From assembly GCA_964501275.1 (NCBI GenBank), contig CAZCSP010000008.1:1-64000 (forward strand): a stretch of 64,000 nucleotides of DNA, in the 5' to 3' direction. Source of the stretch: 55-13 sp964501275. Its GTDB lineage: Bacteria > Armatimonadota > Fimbriimonadia > Fimbriimonadales > Fimbriimonadaceae. Shown here one piece after another: positions 40,338 through 49,171 of the stretch. The first letter of the stretch is position 1. Every line of letters starts with the position of its first letter. The position numbers and the translations under genes were made by a program. The notes under the pieces were generated by a model that saw only the letters and a program-made list of their open reading frames with translations, was not told the DNA's origin and did no database searches.

Positions 40338-43139
40338 CTACTCGCAACGGATGTTGCCGACGTTGATGTGGCCCCAGCCGCCCTTCTCCTGATCCACGAT
40401 CCTGATCTTGAGGTAGCTGCCTTTGTGCTTGGAGACGTCCCAGACGACATCGTCCATCGTCTCGCGATTCTTACCTCGGGCGGTTTCGACGACTTTGGCA
40501 TCCTCATCGCTTGCTGAGCTTGAGGAGAGCAATTCGACCCTCACGCCCTGCCCCGCGCCACCGCCGACTTTCAAGCGGATGGTCGACTTGGTGATGAGGA
40601 ACCAGGGACTCTCGATGGTCCCGGTGAACTCGTCGTCGAACCCGCCTCGTCCGTTTTCGCAAGTCCCGATAAAGGGCAGGCCGTCGTTGTTCCAGTTGAA
40701 GTTGCGCGGATTCCGGACAGGCCAGTGCAGGAAGTCGCCATTGAAAGTCCAGCCCGGCATCCGCCAGTCGCGCATGTGGAAGGCGGGGTCTTGGAGACGC
40801 TGGGCGTTGGGCGTTGGGACAGGGGGATCGCCGCCATCGACGATGATCTCTTTGCCCTGCAACTTGTAGGACGGCCCATAGGTGTGCAGGAGGTAAGCCA
40901 TGCTGGCCAGCCCGGATAGTTCTCCCCAGTCCGGCCCAGTGCGACCGTTCTGCTGGTCCGTCCCGCCGTGGCCGGTGTTCTCGGGTTGGAGGCCAAGCGG
41001 ATAGTTAGGATTGGGATAGATGCCCAGTTCTATATGCTTGGGATGGTTGATAAGCGCCATCGAAGCGCGGATCGCGGCGACTCCTCGCTCAAAGTAATCC
41101 TGCCTCCCCAACGCCGCGCCGAAGTCGCAGAGGGTGTCGCCGAATTGGGCCTGGCGGGCGTCGTTGTATTCCCCATCCGAGTTCTGCACCCCGAAGCCGC
41201 CGTAGGTGTAAGCGGCTTTGCGGTAGGAGATGGGCCAGACGTTCTGGCTGAGGACCATGGTGTCGAGGGCTTTGAGAGCCGCCGCTCGACACTCCTTCGG
41301 GCTAATGGCGGTACCTGGAAAGTGGTCTTGCCCTCCTACTGATGCGTGAAGTTGCCCCGATTTGCTCGGATCAAATGTATGGGGAAGCACTGCCTTCAGC
41401 GCTTCCGCCGTCCAATGCATACTCAGAGTGTTCTGCGGAGCCTGAAGCGTGTGGGGATCGCGCATCTTCTCGTGGTTGTGCTCGCCATCTCGCTGGAAAC
41501 AGGCCTTGGGAGAGCATGAGAAGAACGTCTCGAAGTCGTACCAGTATTGACCGTTGACAACTTGGTCCGCTAGGAATTTTGCTCCCAAAATGAGAGGCTG
41601 GACATATGTTGCCCAACCTCCTGAAACGGTCTTCTTCTGATGATCGACCATCTTGGCCAAGAACCATAAAGGCAATGCGCTCTGTGCGCTCCGGTCGAGC
41701 ACGGGAACTACCACAAGTTCCCTATCCAACCATGTCGGGAATGACCCATCACGGTTTTGCTTCGAGAGCATGAGCTTGGCCATTTCTTGACACTGCTTCA
41801 GGATCTCCTCCCGACGCGGACAGTCTTCGAACTCCAACCACCTCAGCATCCAAATCCCCTTCCAAGCCATGTTGGTCAGGTCGTAGTAGCAACGTGGGTC
41901 GGGCGTGATGAGGCTTCCTTTCCAGCCCTTGGTCTTTGAAAGATAGGTGGTCGGAACCGCGCCACGATCCATTGGGGCGGCGAGCGCCAGGTTCAGCATC
42001 TTGTCCGCTTTCTCCACCCAATCCTTTTCGCCCAGCCGCTTGCCCCACCAGCGCATGCCCCAAGCGGAGCGGAGTTGGTTGAACCAGGGTTGCCAGCTGA
42101 CCCAGCCCTCCATCCGGCCCCAACCGCTCGGCATTCCCCCGACGATGTGGCCGTTCAACTCATGCTCGAACCAGCCGCCGGTCTCTTTCTCGTTGAGCGC
42201 CGCCGGGATGCAGTCGAGGGCGTACTGCTGGAACGGCATCGCCTGGGGCAGAACCTTGTCGAAGTATTGCCGCCCATACCGCTCCCACTGGTACCGGGCC
42301 GCCTTCTGATAAGCCCCAAATGGCTCCGCCTGGGCGTCCAACAGGATTTCGTGGGCCAGGAGCAGTTGGGGCGGGACGGGCTTGGTCATCGAGGAGTCGT
42401 TTGTGTAGTAGACATGGCCGACCAACTTGTAGTCGGCGAAGCCATAGGAGATGAGCGGCGCATCCACCACCCCGTTTGCCGCATCCAGGTCCAGGATGGT
42501 GGGCATGTAGCGATTGTCCTTCAGCACATCCAAGTCGGGCATGACAGTCGCGGCAAGCTCACCCTTCTGCACCGTCGCGATGGGGGAACGGAAGAAGTGG
42601 TCGCCCACGACGCCGTCTTTGCGGGGTCGGATTCCAGGAAGGAAGGTGGCATCGGGCTTGCCATAGGCCTTCATTGACTTGCCGTCGGGGGCGAAGGCGT
42701 AGGTGTCCAGCAGGTAGCGGATGACCGGGTTCTCCCGCTGGAAGTCGCAGGTCACGCTGACTTTCACCAAGTACCCCTTGGCGGGAACCTCGATCCGCTT
42801 GACGATGGTGTGCCCATCGCCTTTGGCTGTCATCTCGATTTGTCTGGCGTCGCCCTTCTGGCTATGCTTCCACTCGGTGAAGCCAAAAGTGGGCGGCGAC
42901 TCGAACAGTCCATCGGACCCGGTTTGGAGCAAAGGCGAAGTCCGGGGTTTGCCAGCCAGCCCTAAGCCGCTGGAGGTGGGCGAAGCCAGAATGACCCGCA
43001 TCTTGCCCTTGGCATCCTTGGCCAGGTAGCTCTCGACCAGCGTCCCATCCGGATTCCGAGTCACCCGAACCCCAACGTCGCCCCCAAAGACATCCATCGA
43101 ACCCTGGGCAAAGACAATCGCAATGCAAACGCCAACCAT
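40338..43139 (-). CDS. Large secreted alpha/alpha-toroid protein (paralogue of the 751-residue protein)
   Basis: This 933-residue protein starts MVGVCIAIVFAQGS, a likely signal peptide. A beta-rich N-terminal half (about residues 1-290) precedes helical hairpins (for example EHELNGHIVGGMPSGWGRME, then WQPWFNQLRSAWGMRWWGKR) and a C-terminal beta domain (TKSTIRLKVGGGAGQGVRVE...YLKIRIVDQEKGGWGHINVG) like a carbohydrate-binding or cleavage-type module. The shared GGFGV-N-DGE and DYFERGV-A-RASMAL segments tie it to the gene at 29471. I infer polysaccharide processing; no catalytic acid is assigned. Confidence 0.6.
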   Translation of the reverse strand: MVGVCIAIVFAQGSMDVFGGDVGVRVTRNPDGTLVESYLAKDAKGKMRVILASPTSSGLGLAGKPRTSPLLQTGSDGLFESPPTFGFTEWKHSQKGDARQIEMTAKGDGHTIVKRIEVPAKGYLVKVSVTCDFQRENPVIRYLLDTYAFAPDGKSMKAYGKPDATFLPGIRPRKDGVVGDHFFRSPIATVQKGELAATVMPDLDVLKDNRYMPTILDLDAANGVVDAPLISYGFADYKLVGHVYYTNDSSMTKPVPPQLLLAHEILLDAQAEPFGAYQKAARYQWERYGRQYFDKVLPQAMPFQQYALDCIPAALNEKETGGWFEHELNGHIVGGMPSGWGRMEGWVSWQPWFNQLRSAWGMRWWGKRLGEKDWVEKADKMLNLALAAPMDRGAVPTTYLSKTKGWKGSLITPDPRCYYDLTNMAWKGIWMLRWLEFEDCPRREEILKQCQEMAKLMLSKQNRDGSFPTWLDRELVVVPVLDRSAQSALPLWFLAKMVDHQKKTVSGGWATYVQPLILGAKFLADQVVNGQYWYDFETFFSCSPKACFQRDGEHNHEKMRDPHTLQAPQNTLSMHWTAEALKAVLPHTFDPSKSGQLHASVGGQDHFPGTAISPKECRAAALKALDTMVLSQNVWPISYRKAAYTYGGFGVQNSDGEYNDARQAQFGDTLCDFGAALGRQDYFERGVAAIRASMALINHPKHIELGIYPNPNYPLGLQPENTGHGGTDQQNGRTGPDWGELSGLASMAYLLHTYGPSYKLQGKEIIVDGGDPPVPTPNAQRLQDPAFHMRDWRMPGWTFNGDFLHWPVRNPRNFNWNNDGLPFIGTCENGRGGFDDEFTGTIESPWFLITKSTIRLKVGGGAGQGVRVELLSSSSASDEDAKVVETARGKNRETMDDVVWDVSKHKGSYLKIRIVDQEKGGWGHINVGNIRCE

Positions 43140-43175
43140 GCCTCAAGTATTCGCGGTGAAGGTGTGGGTTTCCTG

Positions 43176-43402
43176 CTTCGGGGAGGAAGGGGCTTTCCGG
43201 ACTCCCCCTCCTCCAAGTGGTTCGTCTTGGAGGACGGGGCCGGGGGGAGGAGGTTCCGGGAGCTTGTAGTTGCCAAACAGCTTGTATAGAACTCTGAAAT
43301 CCCCAATCCGAAATCCAAACTCGCATCAAATACAACTTCAAACCCCTCCATCCCCACCCCCTTCCTCCCCGACCTTCGGGGAGGAAGGGCTTTCCGGACT
43401 CC
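43176..43402. repeat. Composite two-hairpin repeat, copy 3, flanked by 29-30 bp direct repeats
   Basis: Hairpin B (about 43202-43255, TCCAAGTGGTTCGTCTTGGA) is followed by AGCTTGTAGTTGCC, then by GCTTGTATAGAACTC and hairpin A (43350-43392, CTTCCTCCCC..GGGGAGGAAG). The whole is bounded by CTTCGGGGAGGAAGGGGCTT-CCGGACTCC at 43176-43205 and a copy differing by one base deletion at 43374-43402. The flanks overlap hairpin A, so they may mark a duplication of it rather than a target-site duplication. Confidence 0.85.
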
Positions 43403-43406
43403 AAAC

Positions 43407-43438
43407 AAAAAAGCCCCCCGGCCAGAAGACCGAAGGGC
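43407..43438 (-). terminator. Intrinsic terminator downstream of ftsZ
   Basis: On the minus strand the stem GCCCTTCGG/CCGGGGGGC (with G-T pairs) is followed by TTTTTT and GTTTGG. It lies about 130 bp beyond the ftsZ stop. Confidence 0.7.
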
Positions 43439-43569
43439 AAACGATGGACCAGTGTCGTTTCCCGATCGCGGTCGGGAGTTTTTATCGCAGAAAAACTTGG
43501 CGGAAGGAAATGAGGTTGGAAGTAGGAGGATTCTCTAGTTCCCTCCATCTCCTCATTCCCTTCCGCCCC

Positions 43570-44703
43570 TTACCCCCCGGCCCGCTGCCTCCTCAAGAAC
43601 GTCGGGATGTCCAGGTCGATCTCGTCGAGGCCGATCGGATTGGCAATGGCTCCGGCCAGGGGAGCAACGGCGGCGGCTTGCGGAGGCGGGGTTTGTTGGG
43701 AACTGGGCTCGGGTTGGTAGAAAACCTCGGCGTTCCTCGCAACCGAGGTGGAAGGCTCCATGCCTGCCGCCAGCAAAGTGATCTGCACCTCGTTCTCGGC
43801 ATTGTCCTTCATCACATGGCCCATGATGATGTCCGCGTCCTCGGCGTCGGCAAACTGCAGGATGTACTCCATCGCCTCATGCGCCTCGCCGATGCTGAAG
43901 TCGGACCCAGCGGTGATGTTGATGAGGAGCCGTTTGGCGCCCTGGATATTGGTCTCTAGGAGCGGAGAGGTGGCTGCGTGTTGGGCCGCCATCCGCGCCC
44001 GCTGGTCGCCCATGCCCCGTCCCAGGCCCATCAGGGCGACTCCGGCGTTGCTCATGACCGAGCGCACGTCGGCGAAGTCCACATTGATGATGCCGGGCAG
44101 GAGGATGATATCGGAGATGCCTTGGACGCCCTGGCGAAGCACGTCGTCCGCCGCCGCAAACGCCTGTTGCATCGTCGTCCGCTTCTCCACGAACCCGATC
44201 AAGCGGTCGTTGGGGACGGTGATGAGAGTGTCCACATGGTCTTTCAGGCGCGAGGCACCCTCTTCGGCCAGCCGCTTCCGGCGAGGCCCCTCGAAGAGGA
44301 ACGGCTTGGTGACCACGCCGACGGTGAGAATCCCCATCTTCTTGGCCAACTCCGCAACTACCGGCGCCGCGCCAGTTCCGGTTCCGCCGCCCATGCCCGC
44401 GGTGATGAATACCATGTCGCAACCCTCGAGTTCGGCGGCAATGGCCTTCTCGCTCTCTTCCGCCGCCGCTTTGCCTTTCTCCGGGTCGCCGCCCGCGCCA
44501 AGGCCCCTGGTCAGGGTCTCGCCCAGTCTCAGCTTGACCGGGGCTTCCGATTGGGCAAGGGCCTGGGCGTCGGTGTTCATGGCGATGAAATGCACCCCCG
44601 CCACTCCCTCGGCGATCATCCGATTCACCGCATTGCTCCCGCCGCCGCCGATGCCAAGCACCTTGATCGTGGCCTGATTCTCAAAAAGGTTCTCTGGTCT
44701 CAT
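43570..44703 (-). CDS. ftsZ: Cell-division protein FtsZ
   Basis: This 377-residue protein is full length. I chose the ATG at 44703 (MRPENLFENQATIKVLGIGG); a second in-frame ATG a few codons upstream is possible. The tubulin GTP-binding motif GGGTGTG is at residues 105-111, followed by the T7 loop region NVDFADVRSVMSNAG, where Asp completes the GTPase site. The C-terminal tail IDLDIPTFLRRQR matches the FtsZ peptide that binds FtsA/ZipA-like partners. It polymerises into the division ring. It stands alone, away from any dcw cluster in this window, opposite cysS. Confidence 0.96.
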   Translation of the reverse strand: MRPENLFENQATIKVLGIGGGGSNAVNRMIAEGVAGVHFIAMNTDAQALAQSEAPVKLRLGETLTRGLGAGGDPEKGKAAAEESEKAIAAELEGCDMVFITAGMGGGTGTGAAPVVAELAKKMGILTVGVVTKPFLFEGPRRKRLAEEGASRLKDHVDTLITVPNDRLIGFVEKRTTMQQAFAAADDVLRQGVQGISDIILLPGIINVDFADVRSVMSNAGVALMGLGRGMGDQRARMAAQHAATSPLLETNIQGAKRLLINITAGSDFSIGEAHEAMEYILQFADAEDADIIMGHVMKDNAENEVQITLLAAGMEPSTSVARNAEVFYQPEPSSQQTPPPQAAAVAPLAGAIANPIGLDEIDLDIPTFLRRQRAGG

Positions 44704-44840
44704 TCGTAGAACTCCAAACCGCATCCCCAATGGTCTGCTGGAAGGACAGACGGGGGGGCTTCCCCAAAAGCCGCACATTTTGGGTGGATGTGGATAAGTT
44801 TTCAGAGGGAGGGGAGGGCAGAAGGGAATTAGGGAGGGAG

Positions 44841-45016
44841 GGAAGGACGAACGACCAACTACAAACGACGAACGACGAACCACGTCGCCAATACGATCCA
44901 GCCGACCGCCCATGCCTTCGGCCCTCGCCTTCCCGTATAGCCGCTTGCCATTTGTCATTCGCTATGGTCGTAGGTCTCTTGTAGTTCGTCGTTTGTAGTT
45001 GGTCGTTCGTCCTTCC
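44841..45016. repeat. Long inverted repeat (33-bp perfect arms) between ftsZ and cysS
   Basis: The arm 44841-44873 is the exact reverse complement of 44984-45016 across a 110-bp centre. The arms consist of short CGAACGAC/ACAAACGACG words that repeat in the left arm. It lies in the divergent promoter region of ftsZ and cysS, between 44703 and 45064. Confidence 0.9.
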
Positions 45017-45063
45017 CCTTTTCCCTACCTCCCTCTGCCTCGCCCGGTATCCTATTTCCCTTC

Positions 45064-46548
45064 ATGAGCGAGCGGAAATTTCGGCTTTACGATACGATGA
45101 CCAAGCAGGTCAAGGAGCTCCAGACCAAGGAGCCGGGACACCTGAAGTTCTATGCCTGCGGACCGACGGTCTATTCCTACGCCCACATCGGCAACTTCCG
45201 AAGCTTCCTCACTGCCGACCTCATCGTGCGCACCGCCAAGGCGCTGGGATGGCGGGTGACGTTCGTCAACAACATCACCGACGTCGGCCACCTGACTGAC
45301 GACGACGTAGCCGACAGCCAAGGCGAGGACAAGTTGGAGAAGGCCCTCAAAAGCAAAGAGGGCGAGCATTTCAACAACGTCTGGGAGTTGGCCGACCACT
45401 ATACGAACGCCTTTGAGAAGGACTGGAAGGCCCTCAACTTGCTCCCGCCCGATGTCCGCCCCAAGGCCACCCAGCATGTGCGCCAACAGATCGTGGCCGC
45501 CGAGGAGTTGATCGAGAAGGGCCACGCTTACGAGACTCCGACCGGCGTTTACTACAGCGTCGAGAGCTTTCCCGACTACGGCAAGCTCAGCGGCAACACC
45601 CAGGACAATCTGCGGCAGGCCGTGCGCGACGTGGTGCAGGACGACAACAAGCGCGCGCCCGCCGACTTCGCCCTTTGGAAAAAGGACGACCACCACCTAA
45701 TGCAATGGCACTCCCCCTTTGGCTGGGGATTCCCCGGCTGGCATATCGAGTGCTCGGTGATGGCACGGGAGTATCTGGGCGACACCATCGACCTGCACAG
45801 CGGCGGCGAGGACAATATGTTCCCCCACCACGAGTGCGAGATCGCCCAATCGGAAGCCCTCACCGGCAAGCCGTTCAGCGGCCACTGGGTCCACACCCGG
45901 TTCCTGCAGGTGAACGGGGAGAAGATGTCGAAGAGCGCAGGCAACTTCTACACGGTCCGCGACCTGATCGCCAAAGGGGCCGATCCGCTGGCGATCCGCT
46001 ACGGCCTGATTGCGGGCATCTATGGCAATCCGCTCAACTTCACCGACCAGGGCCTCCGCGACGCCCAGGCGAATATCGAACGGTATCGCAAAGCAGACCA
46101 GTTTGCGGCGGCAGCCTCAGGCGACGGCCCCGATACCCTCGGCCCCACCCTCGACGACCTCTACAACCAAACCCTGGACGCCCTCTGCAACGACCTCAAC
46201 ACCCCCGTCGCCCTGGCCAAGGCGTTAGAAGGGGCGAGGCTCATTATCAAAGAGGGAGAGGGGATGTCCAAGGCGTCGGGCGAGAGCGCCCGCCGATTCC
46301 TGGACGGCATCAACGACCTGCTGGGCATCGTCCGCTCCAGCTACGAAGACGCCGAACCGGTCGCCAAGCCAGCAGGGCCGACGGTTGATGAGGCGTTCGT
46401 AGAGGCCAAGATTGCGGAGAGGGCGGAAGCCAAGAAAGCCAAAGACTTCGCCCGAGCCGACGCGATCCGGCAGGAGTTGGACGCAATGGGCGTTGAGTTG
46501 AGGGACTCCCCGACGGGAACGGAGTGGGTGGTTAAGAGCAGTCTGTAG
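45064..46548 (+). CDS. cysS: Cysteinyl-tRNA synthetase
   Basis: This 494-residue class I synthetase has the zinc-ligand/HIGH region FYACGPTVYSYAHIGNFR (residues 29-46, with Cys32 a zinc ligand), GWHIECSVMAREYLGDTIDL with the next ligands, HHECEIAQSEALTGKPFSGH, and the KMSKS loop in VNGEKMSKSAGNFYTVRD. It charges tRNA-Cys. The C-terminal anticodon-binding part is intact. It is a single gene, divergent from ftsZ. Confidence 0.97.
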   Translation: MSERKFRLYDTMTKQVKELQTKEPGHLKFYACGPTVYSYAHIGNFRSFLTADLIVRTAKALGWRVTFVNNITDVGHLTDDDVADSQGEDKLEKALKSKEGEHFNNVWELADHYTNAFEKDWKALNLLPPDVRPKATQHVRQQIVAAEELIEKGHAYETPTGVYYSVESFPDYGKLSGNTQDNLRQAVRDVVQDDNKRAPADFALWKKDDHHLMQWHSPFGWGFPGWHIECSVMAREYLGDTIDLHSGGEDNMFPHHECEIAQSEALTGKPFSGHWVHTRFLQVNGEKMSKSAGNFYTVRDLIAKGADPLAIRYGLIAGIYGNPLNFTDQGLRDAQANIERYRKADQFAAAASGDGPDTLGPTLDDLYNQTLDALCNDLNTPVALAKALEGARLIIKEGEGMSKASGESARRFLDGINDLLGIVRSSYEDAEPVAKPAGPTVDEAFVEAKIAERAEAKKAKDFARADAIRQELDAMGVELRDSPTGTEWVVKSSL

Positions 46549-46551
46549 GCA

Positions 46552-46956
46552 TCAAGTGCGGCACTGGCGCAGTCGAATGGTGACCAGTGCCATACAGAAG
46601 ACCGCAACTCCAAAGCTAACCCAGTTAAGCCAAGTGCTCTTTGGCAAAATGCCAGCGCCGCCAACCAACAAAACTACGAACCAAGCCATCCCCAGCAACC
46701 CGCCCACCGGCATATGAAGTCGGCCCGATTGCAGTTCTCCAATCCTTATGTTAATGATGAAAATGGCAAGGAGGGTGCTCCATGGCAGTGGTTGTATTTG
46801 GCTCAAGTCTAGTCCGATGACAAATCTGAGGGCCAAAGCCGTCACCATGATTGAGCCACCTAAGATTGCGACTATGAAGCCCGCCTTCTGAAGCATCTTG
46901 ATTGCCTCTCCATGTTGGTTTTCGGGTATCGGTATGTTTGCGGTCGGAGTGGCCAT
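46552..46956 (-). CDS. Small four-helix membrane protein
   Basis: This 134-residue protein starts at ATG 46956 (MATPTANIPIPENQHGEAIK). It has four hydrophobic segments: about 24-43 (GFIVAILGGSIMVTALALRF), 57-72 (LLAIFIINI), 80-100 (VGGLLGMAWFVVLLVGGAGI) and 108-128 (WVSFGVAVFCMALVTIRL). The frame extends upstream to 47313 without conserved features and overlaps the propeller gene on the other strand, so I rejected the extension. Its end is 3 bp from the cysS stop. Confidence 0.65.
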   Translation of the reverse strand: MATPTANIPIPENQHGEAIKMLQKAGFIVAILGGSIMVTALALRFVIGLDLSQIQPLPWSTLLAIFIINIRIGELQSGRLHMPVGGLLGMAWFVVLLVGGAGILPKSTWLNWVSFGVAVFCMALVTIRLRQCRT

Positions 46957-47013
46957 ATAGGCTCCATTGGGGCGCGTCTCAAATCCTCCCCATATGCCAG
47001 TATAACAGGCACG

Positions 47014-48114
47014 TTGGACTACTGTGACGACCCTTGGATACTTGAGGCAGAGACCCAAGTCGACTACAACGACTTGGCGGTTTGGCGGTGTCCGAATCCC
47101 AAGACGAAGATTGGAACCGCCTATCAAACCTGTCAATCCCCGAATCCCATCATCGTGGATCAGGTTGTTGTCGCCGTGGACTTCTCGCCCGGAACGGTGA
47201 TGGCCTGCAACCGGGAGACGGGCGAAATTATTTGGACGCGAGAACTTAAGACGTATATCCTCTACCCTCCGATTGCCACCCCGGCTGGCGTCCTGGTTTG
47301 CACTTCCATCCACCTGTGGATGCTCGAACCCCGAACCGGAAAGGCTTTATGGACGGGTCCCTACAATCCATCCACTTCGCCACGATGCGTGGGCGACCTC
47401 GTGATCATTGGCGACCAGAACGGGATCCTTGATTGCTTCGACGTGACTAACGGTAAGCATGTGTGGAGCCAGCGTGTGACCCGTGCCGCCGATCCTCGGC
47501 TTAACGGAATACCCGCTATCGTAGACGACCATGTGGTTATTGGTTCCAACAGTGGGGTAGTGAAGTCGTTCTCGATAGCCGATGGATCACTTCAATGGAC
47601 CAAACGCTATCGGTCTACCTGGTCTTACGGCGTCGATCACGGGTGCGATGGCGCCGTCGTTGAAAGACATTCCCCTGGGTCTGCCATGGCCCTTGATCCT
47701 TTGACGGGCGAGGTCAAGTGGAGAAAGAGGTTCCACAACGCCGAGATCTCAGAGCGATGTGGCACTGCGCAGGGCATGGTGTACATCATCCATAGCAACG
47801 ACAAACTCCCAGTCGAAGGATCGCCTCCGATGCGCTACTCGCCGGAACACATCGTTGGGCTGGTCGGGGGCGTTGAGCAGTGGCGGATAGAATACGATCC
47901 CTGGCCTCTATGCCGCCCGGTGTACTTTGATGAAACCGGCTTTGTCTACGAGGCAACATCCCAAGGGCTCGGCATCTTGGACCCGGCTACAGGCAGGCGG
48001 CTTTACTGCATCACCGGATTTCCCGATCAAAGGATCGATGCGCCGTTGGCTTCAGACGGATTCCTCTACTGCCATCACCGAGACGGAAGCCTGATCGCCC
48101 TGCGTCACCCTTGA
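47014..48114 (+). CDS. PQQ-like beta-propeller protein
   Basis: A repeat protein of about 366 residues. Blades follow a PQQ-propeller pattern such as VMACNRETGEIIWTREL, WMLEPRTGKALWTG, LDCFDVTNGKHVWSQRV, KSFSIADGSLQWTKRY, ALDPLTGEVKWRKRF and GILDPATGRRLYCITG. It has no signal peptide and no obvious quinone-ligand set, so it may be a structural or binding propeller. The start is uncertain: TTG 47014 is preferred because upstream codons overlap the divergent membrane-protein gene start (46956). Isolated Cys residues are frequent near the N-terminus. Confidence 0.75.
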   Translation: MDYCDDPWILEAETQVDYNDLAVWRCPNPKTKIGTAYQTCQSPNPIIVDQVVVAVDFSPGTVMACNRETGEIIWTRELKTYILYPPIATPAGVLVCTSIHLWMLEPRTGKALWTGPYNPSTSPRCVGDLVIIGDQNGILDCFDVTNGKHVWSQRVTRAADPRLNGIPAIVDDHVVIGSNSGVVKSFSIADGSLQWTKRYRSTWSYGVDHGCDGAVVERHSPGSAMALDPLTGEVKWRKRFHNAEISERCGTAQGMVYIIHSNDKLPVEGSPPMRYSPEHIVGLVGGVEQWRIEYDPWPLCRPVYFDETGFVYEATSQGLGILDPATGRRLYCITGFPDQRIDAPLASDGFLYCHHRDGSLIALRHP

Positions 48115-48151
48115 GGCAACTCCAACACCTAGAGGTTTTGAGGAGCAGCCT

Positions 48152-48409
48152 TTAAGAGCTTGTATGCAAATTCAGTAGTTTTCAACGACGTCATCCTGAG
48201 CGAGCCAGAAGAAGTCTGTAGCTTCGCAGCTTGCTCGTCGCGAGTCGAAGGACCTCACCCGCCTGTAGCTTATCGCCAATCTACAAGCGGGTGAGGTGGT
48301 TCGACTTCGCGGCATACAGACACTCAACCATACACATAGCGTCGGGCCGCTCCCGCTCACCATGACGCCGTGCTACGGGAAATGGGCGGTTTTTACATAC
48401 AAGCTCTAA
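48152..48409. repeat. Full copy of intergenic element C with inverted termini
   Basis: The element begins TTAAGAGCTTGTATGCAAA (48152-48170) and ends TTTTTACATACAAGCTCTAA (48390-48409), giving imperfect terminal inverted repeats with a 12-bp exact core, AGAGCTTGTATG. The left part (48190-48312) matches 1-125 in inverted orientation. Internal inverted segments include GGACCTCACCCGCCTGTAG and CTACAAGCGGGTGAGGTGG. It fills the gap between the propeller gene and the dioxygenase gene. Confidence 0.8.
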
Positions 48410-48421
48410 CAGGCAACTACC

Positions 48422-49150
48422 TCAATTCTCATACTGATTCCCGGCCCGGTCAGCTCCGCGCGCCAGCCAGATTTTGTGGCCCTGGTTCTTCTCTGGGAAA
48501 ACCTTGGAAGTGGTTGGGAAGAACCGGATGGTGTAGCCTGCTCGGCGGAAGTCCGAGGTGTTCGCCTTGGCCCCGTGGATGATCCGACCCTCGTGCAGAC
48601 TGCAATGGTTCGGCTCCAGTTCCAGATAGACCGCCTTCGACTCGTCGATCTCCTCAGGCACGATCTCCGCGTTGAAGATGTTTTGACTCTCGTCCACCGG
48701 AGTGTAGTGCGAGAAGCCGTTGTCATGGGTGCCGGGGATCACCGCCATACAGCCGTTCTCCTTGGTGGCCCGATCCAGAGCCAGCCAAATGGTAACGATG
48801 CCCGCCATGGTGGACACTCGCCCGTTCCAGTAAGACGAGTCCTCATGCCAAGGCGTCGTTTTGCCCACCTTGGGCGGCTTGGCGATGAAGTGGGTGCTCC
48901 AAAGGCCGATATCCGGTCCCACCACCGGTTCCACCAGGTCGATGACCTCATCGCTCAGCACGATGTCCAAAAGTCGCTTGTCGCGGAAATGGATCACATC
49001 GAGGCCATCGTAGCCGTATTGCTCCAAGTCTTCCTCAAAGATGTCGCAAAGGCGCTGGAACATCGGTTCGGGCAGCGCGGGCTGGTCGTAGATCACATAG
49101 CCGTCGCGGTTGTACTGCTCGACTTGGGCGGGAGAGAGTCGGCCTGGCAT
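48422..49150 (-). CDS. Phytanoyl-CoA dioxygenase family protein
   Basis: This 242-residue Fe(II)/2-oxoglutarate-type protein has the facial triad visible in WHEDSSYWNG (H and D) and the second His in HEGRIIHGAKANTSDFRRAG, followed by the 2-oxoglutarate-binding Arg in YTIRFF. N-terminal SPAQVEQYNRDGYVIYDQPA is characteristic. Members hydroxylate acyl-CoA or other small molecules; the substrate is unknown. It is a single gene, with element C immediately downstream. Confidence 0.9.
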   Translation of the reverse strand: MPGRLSPAQVEQYNRDGYVIYDQPALPEPMFQRLCDIFEEDLEQYGYDGLDVIHFRDKRLLDIVLSDEVIDLVEPVVGPDIGLWSTHFIAKPPKVGKTTPWHEDSSYWNGRVSTMAGIVTIWLALDRATKENGCMAVIPGTHDNGFSHYTPVDESQNIFNAEIVPEEIDESKAVYLELEPNHCSLHEGRIIHGAKANTSDFRRAGYTIRFFPTTSKVFPEKNQGHKIWLARGADRAGNQYEN

Positions 49151-49171
49151 TTCACTCTACTTTAGCCCGAT

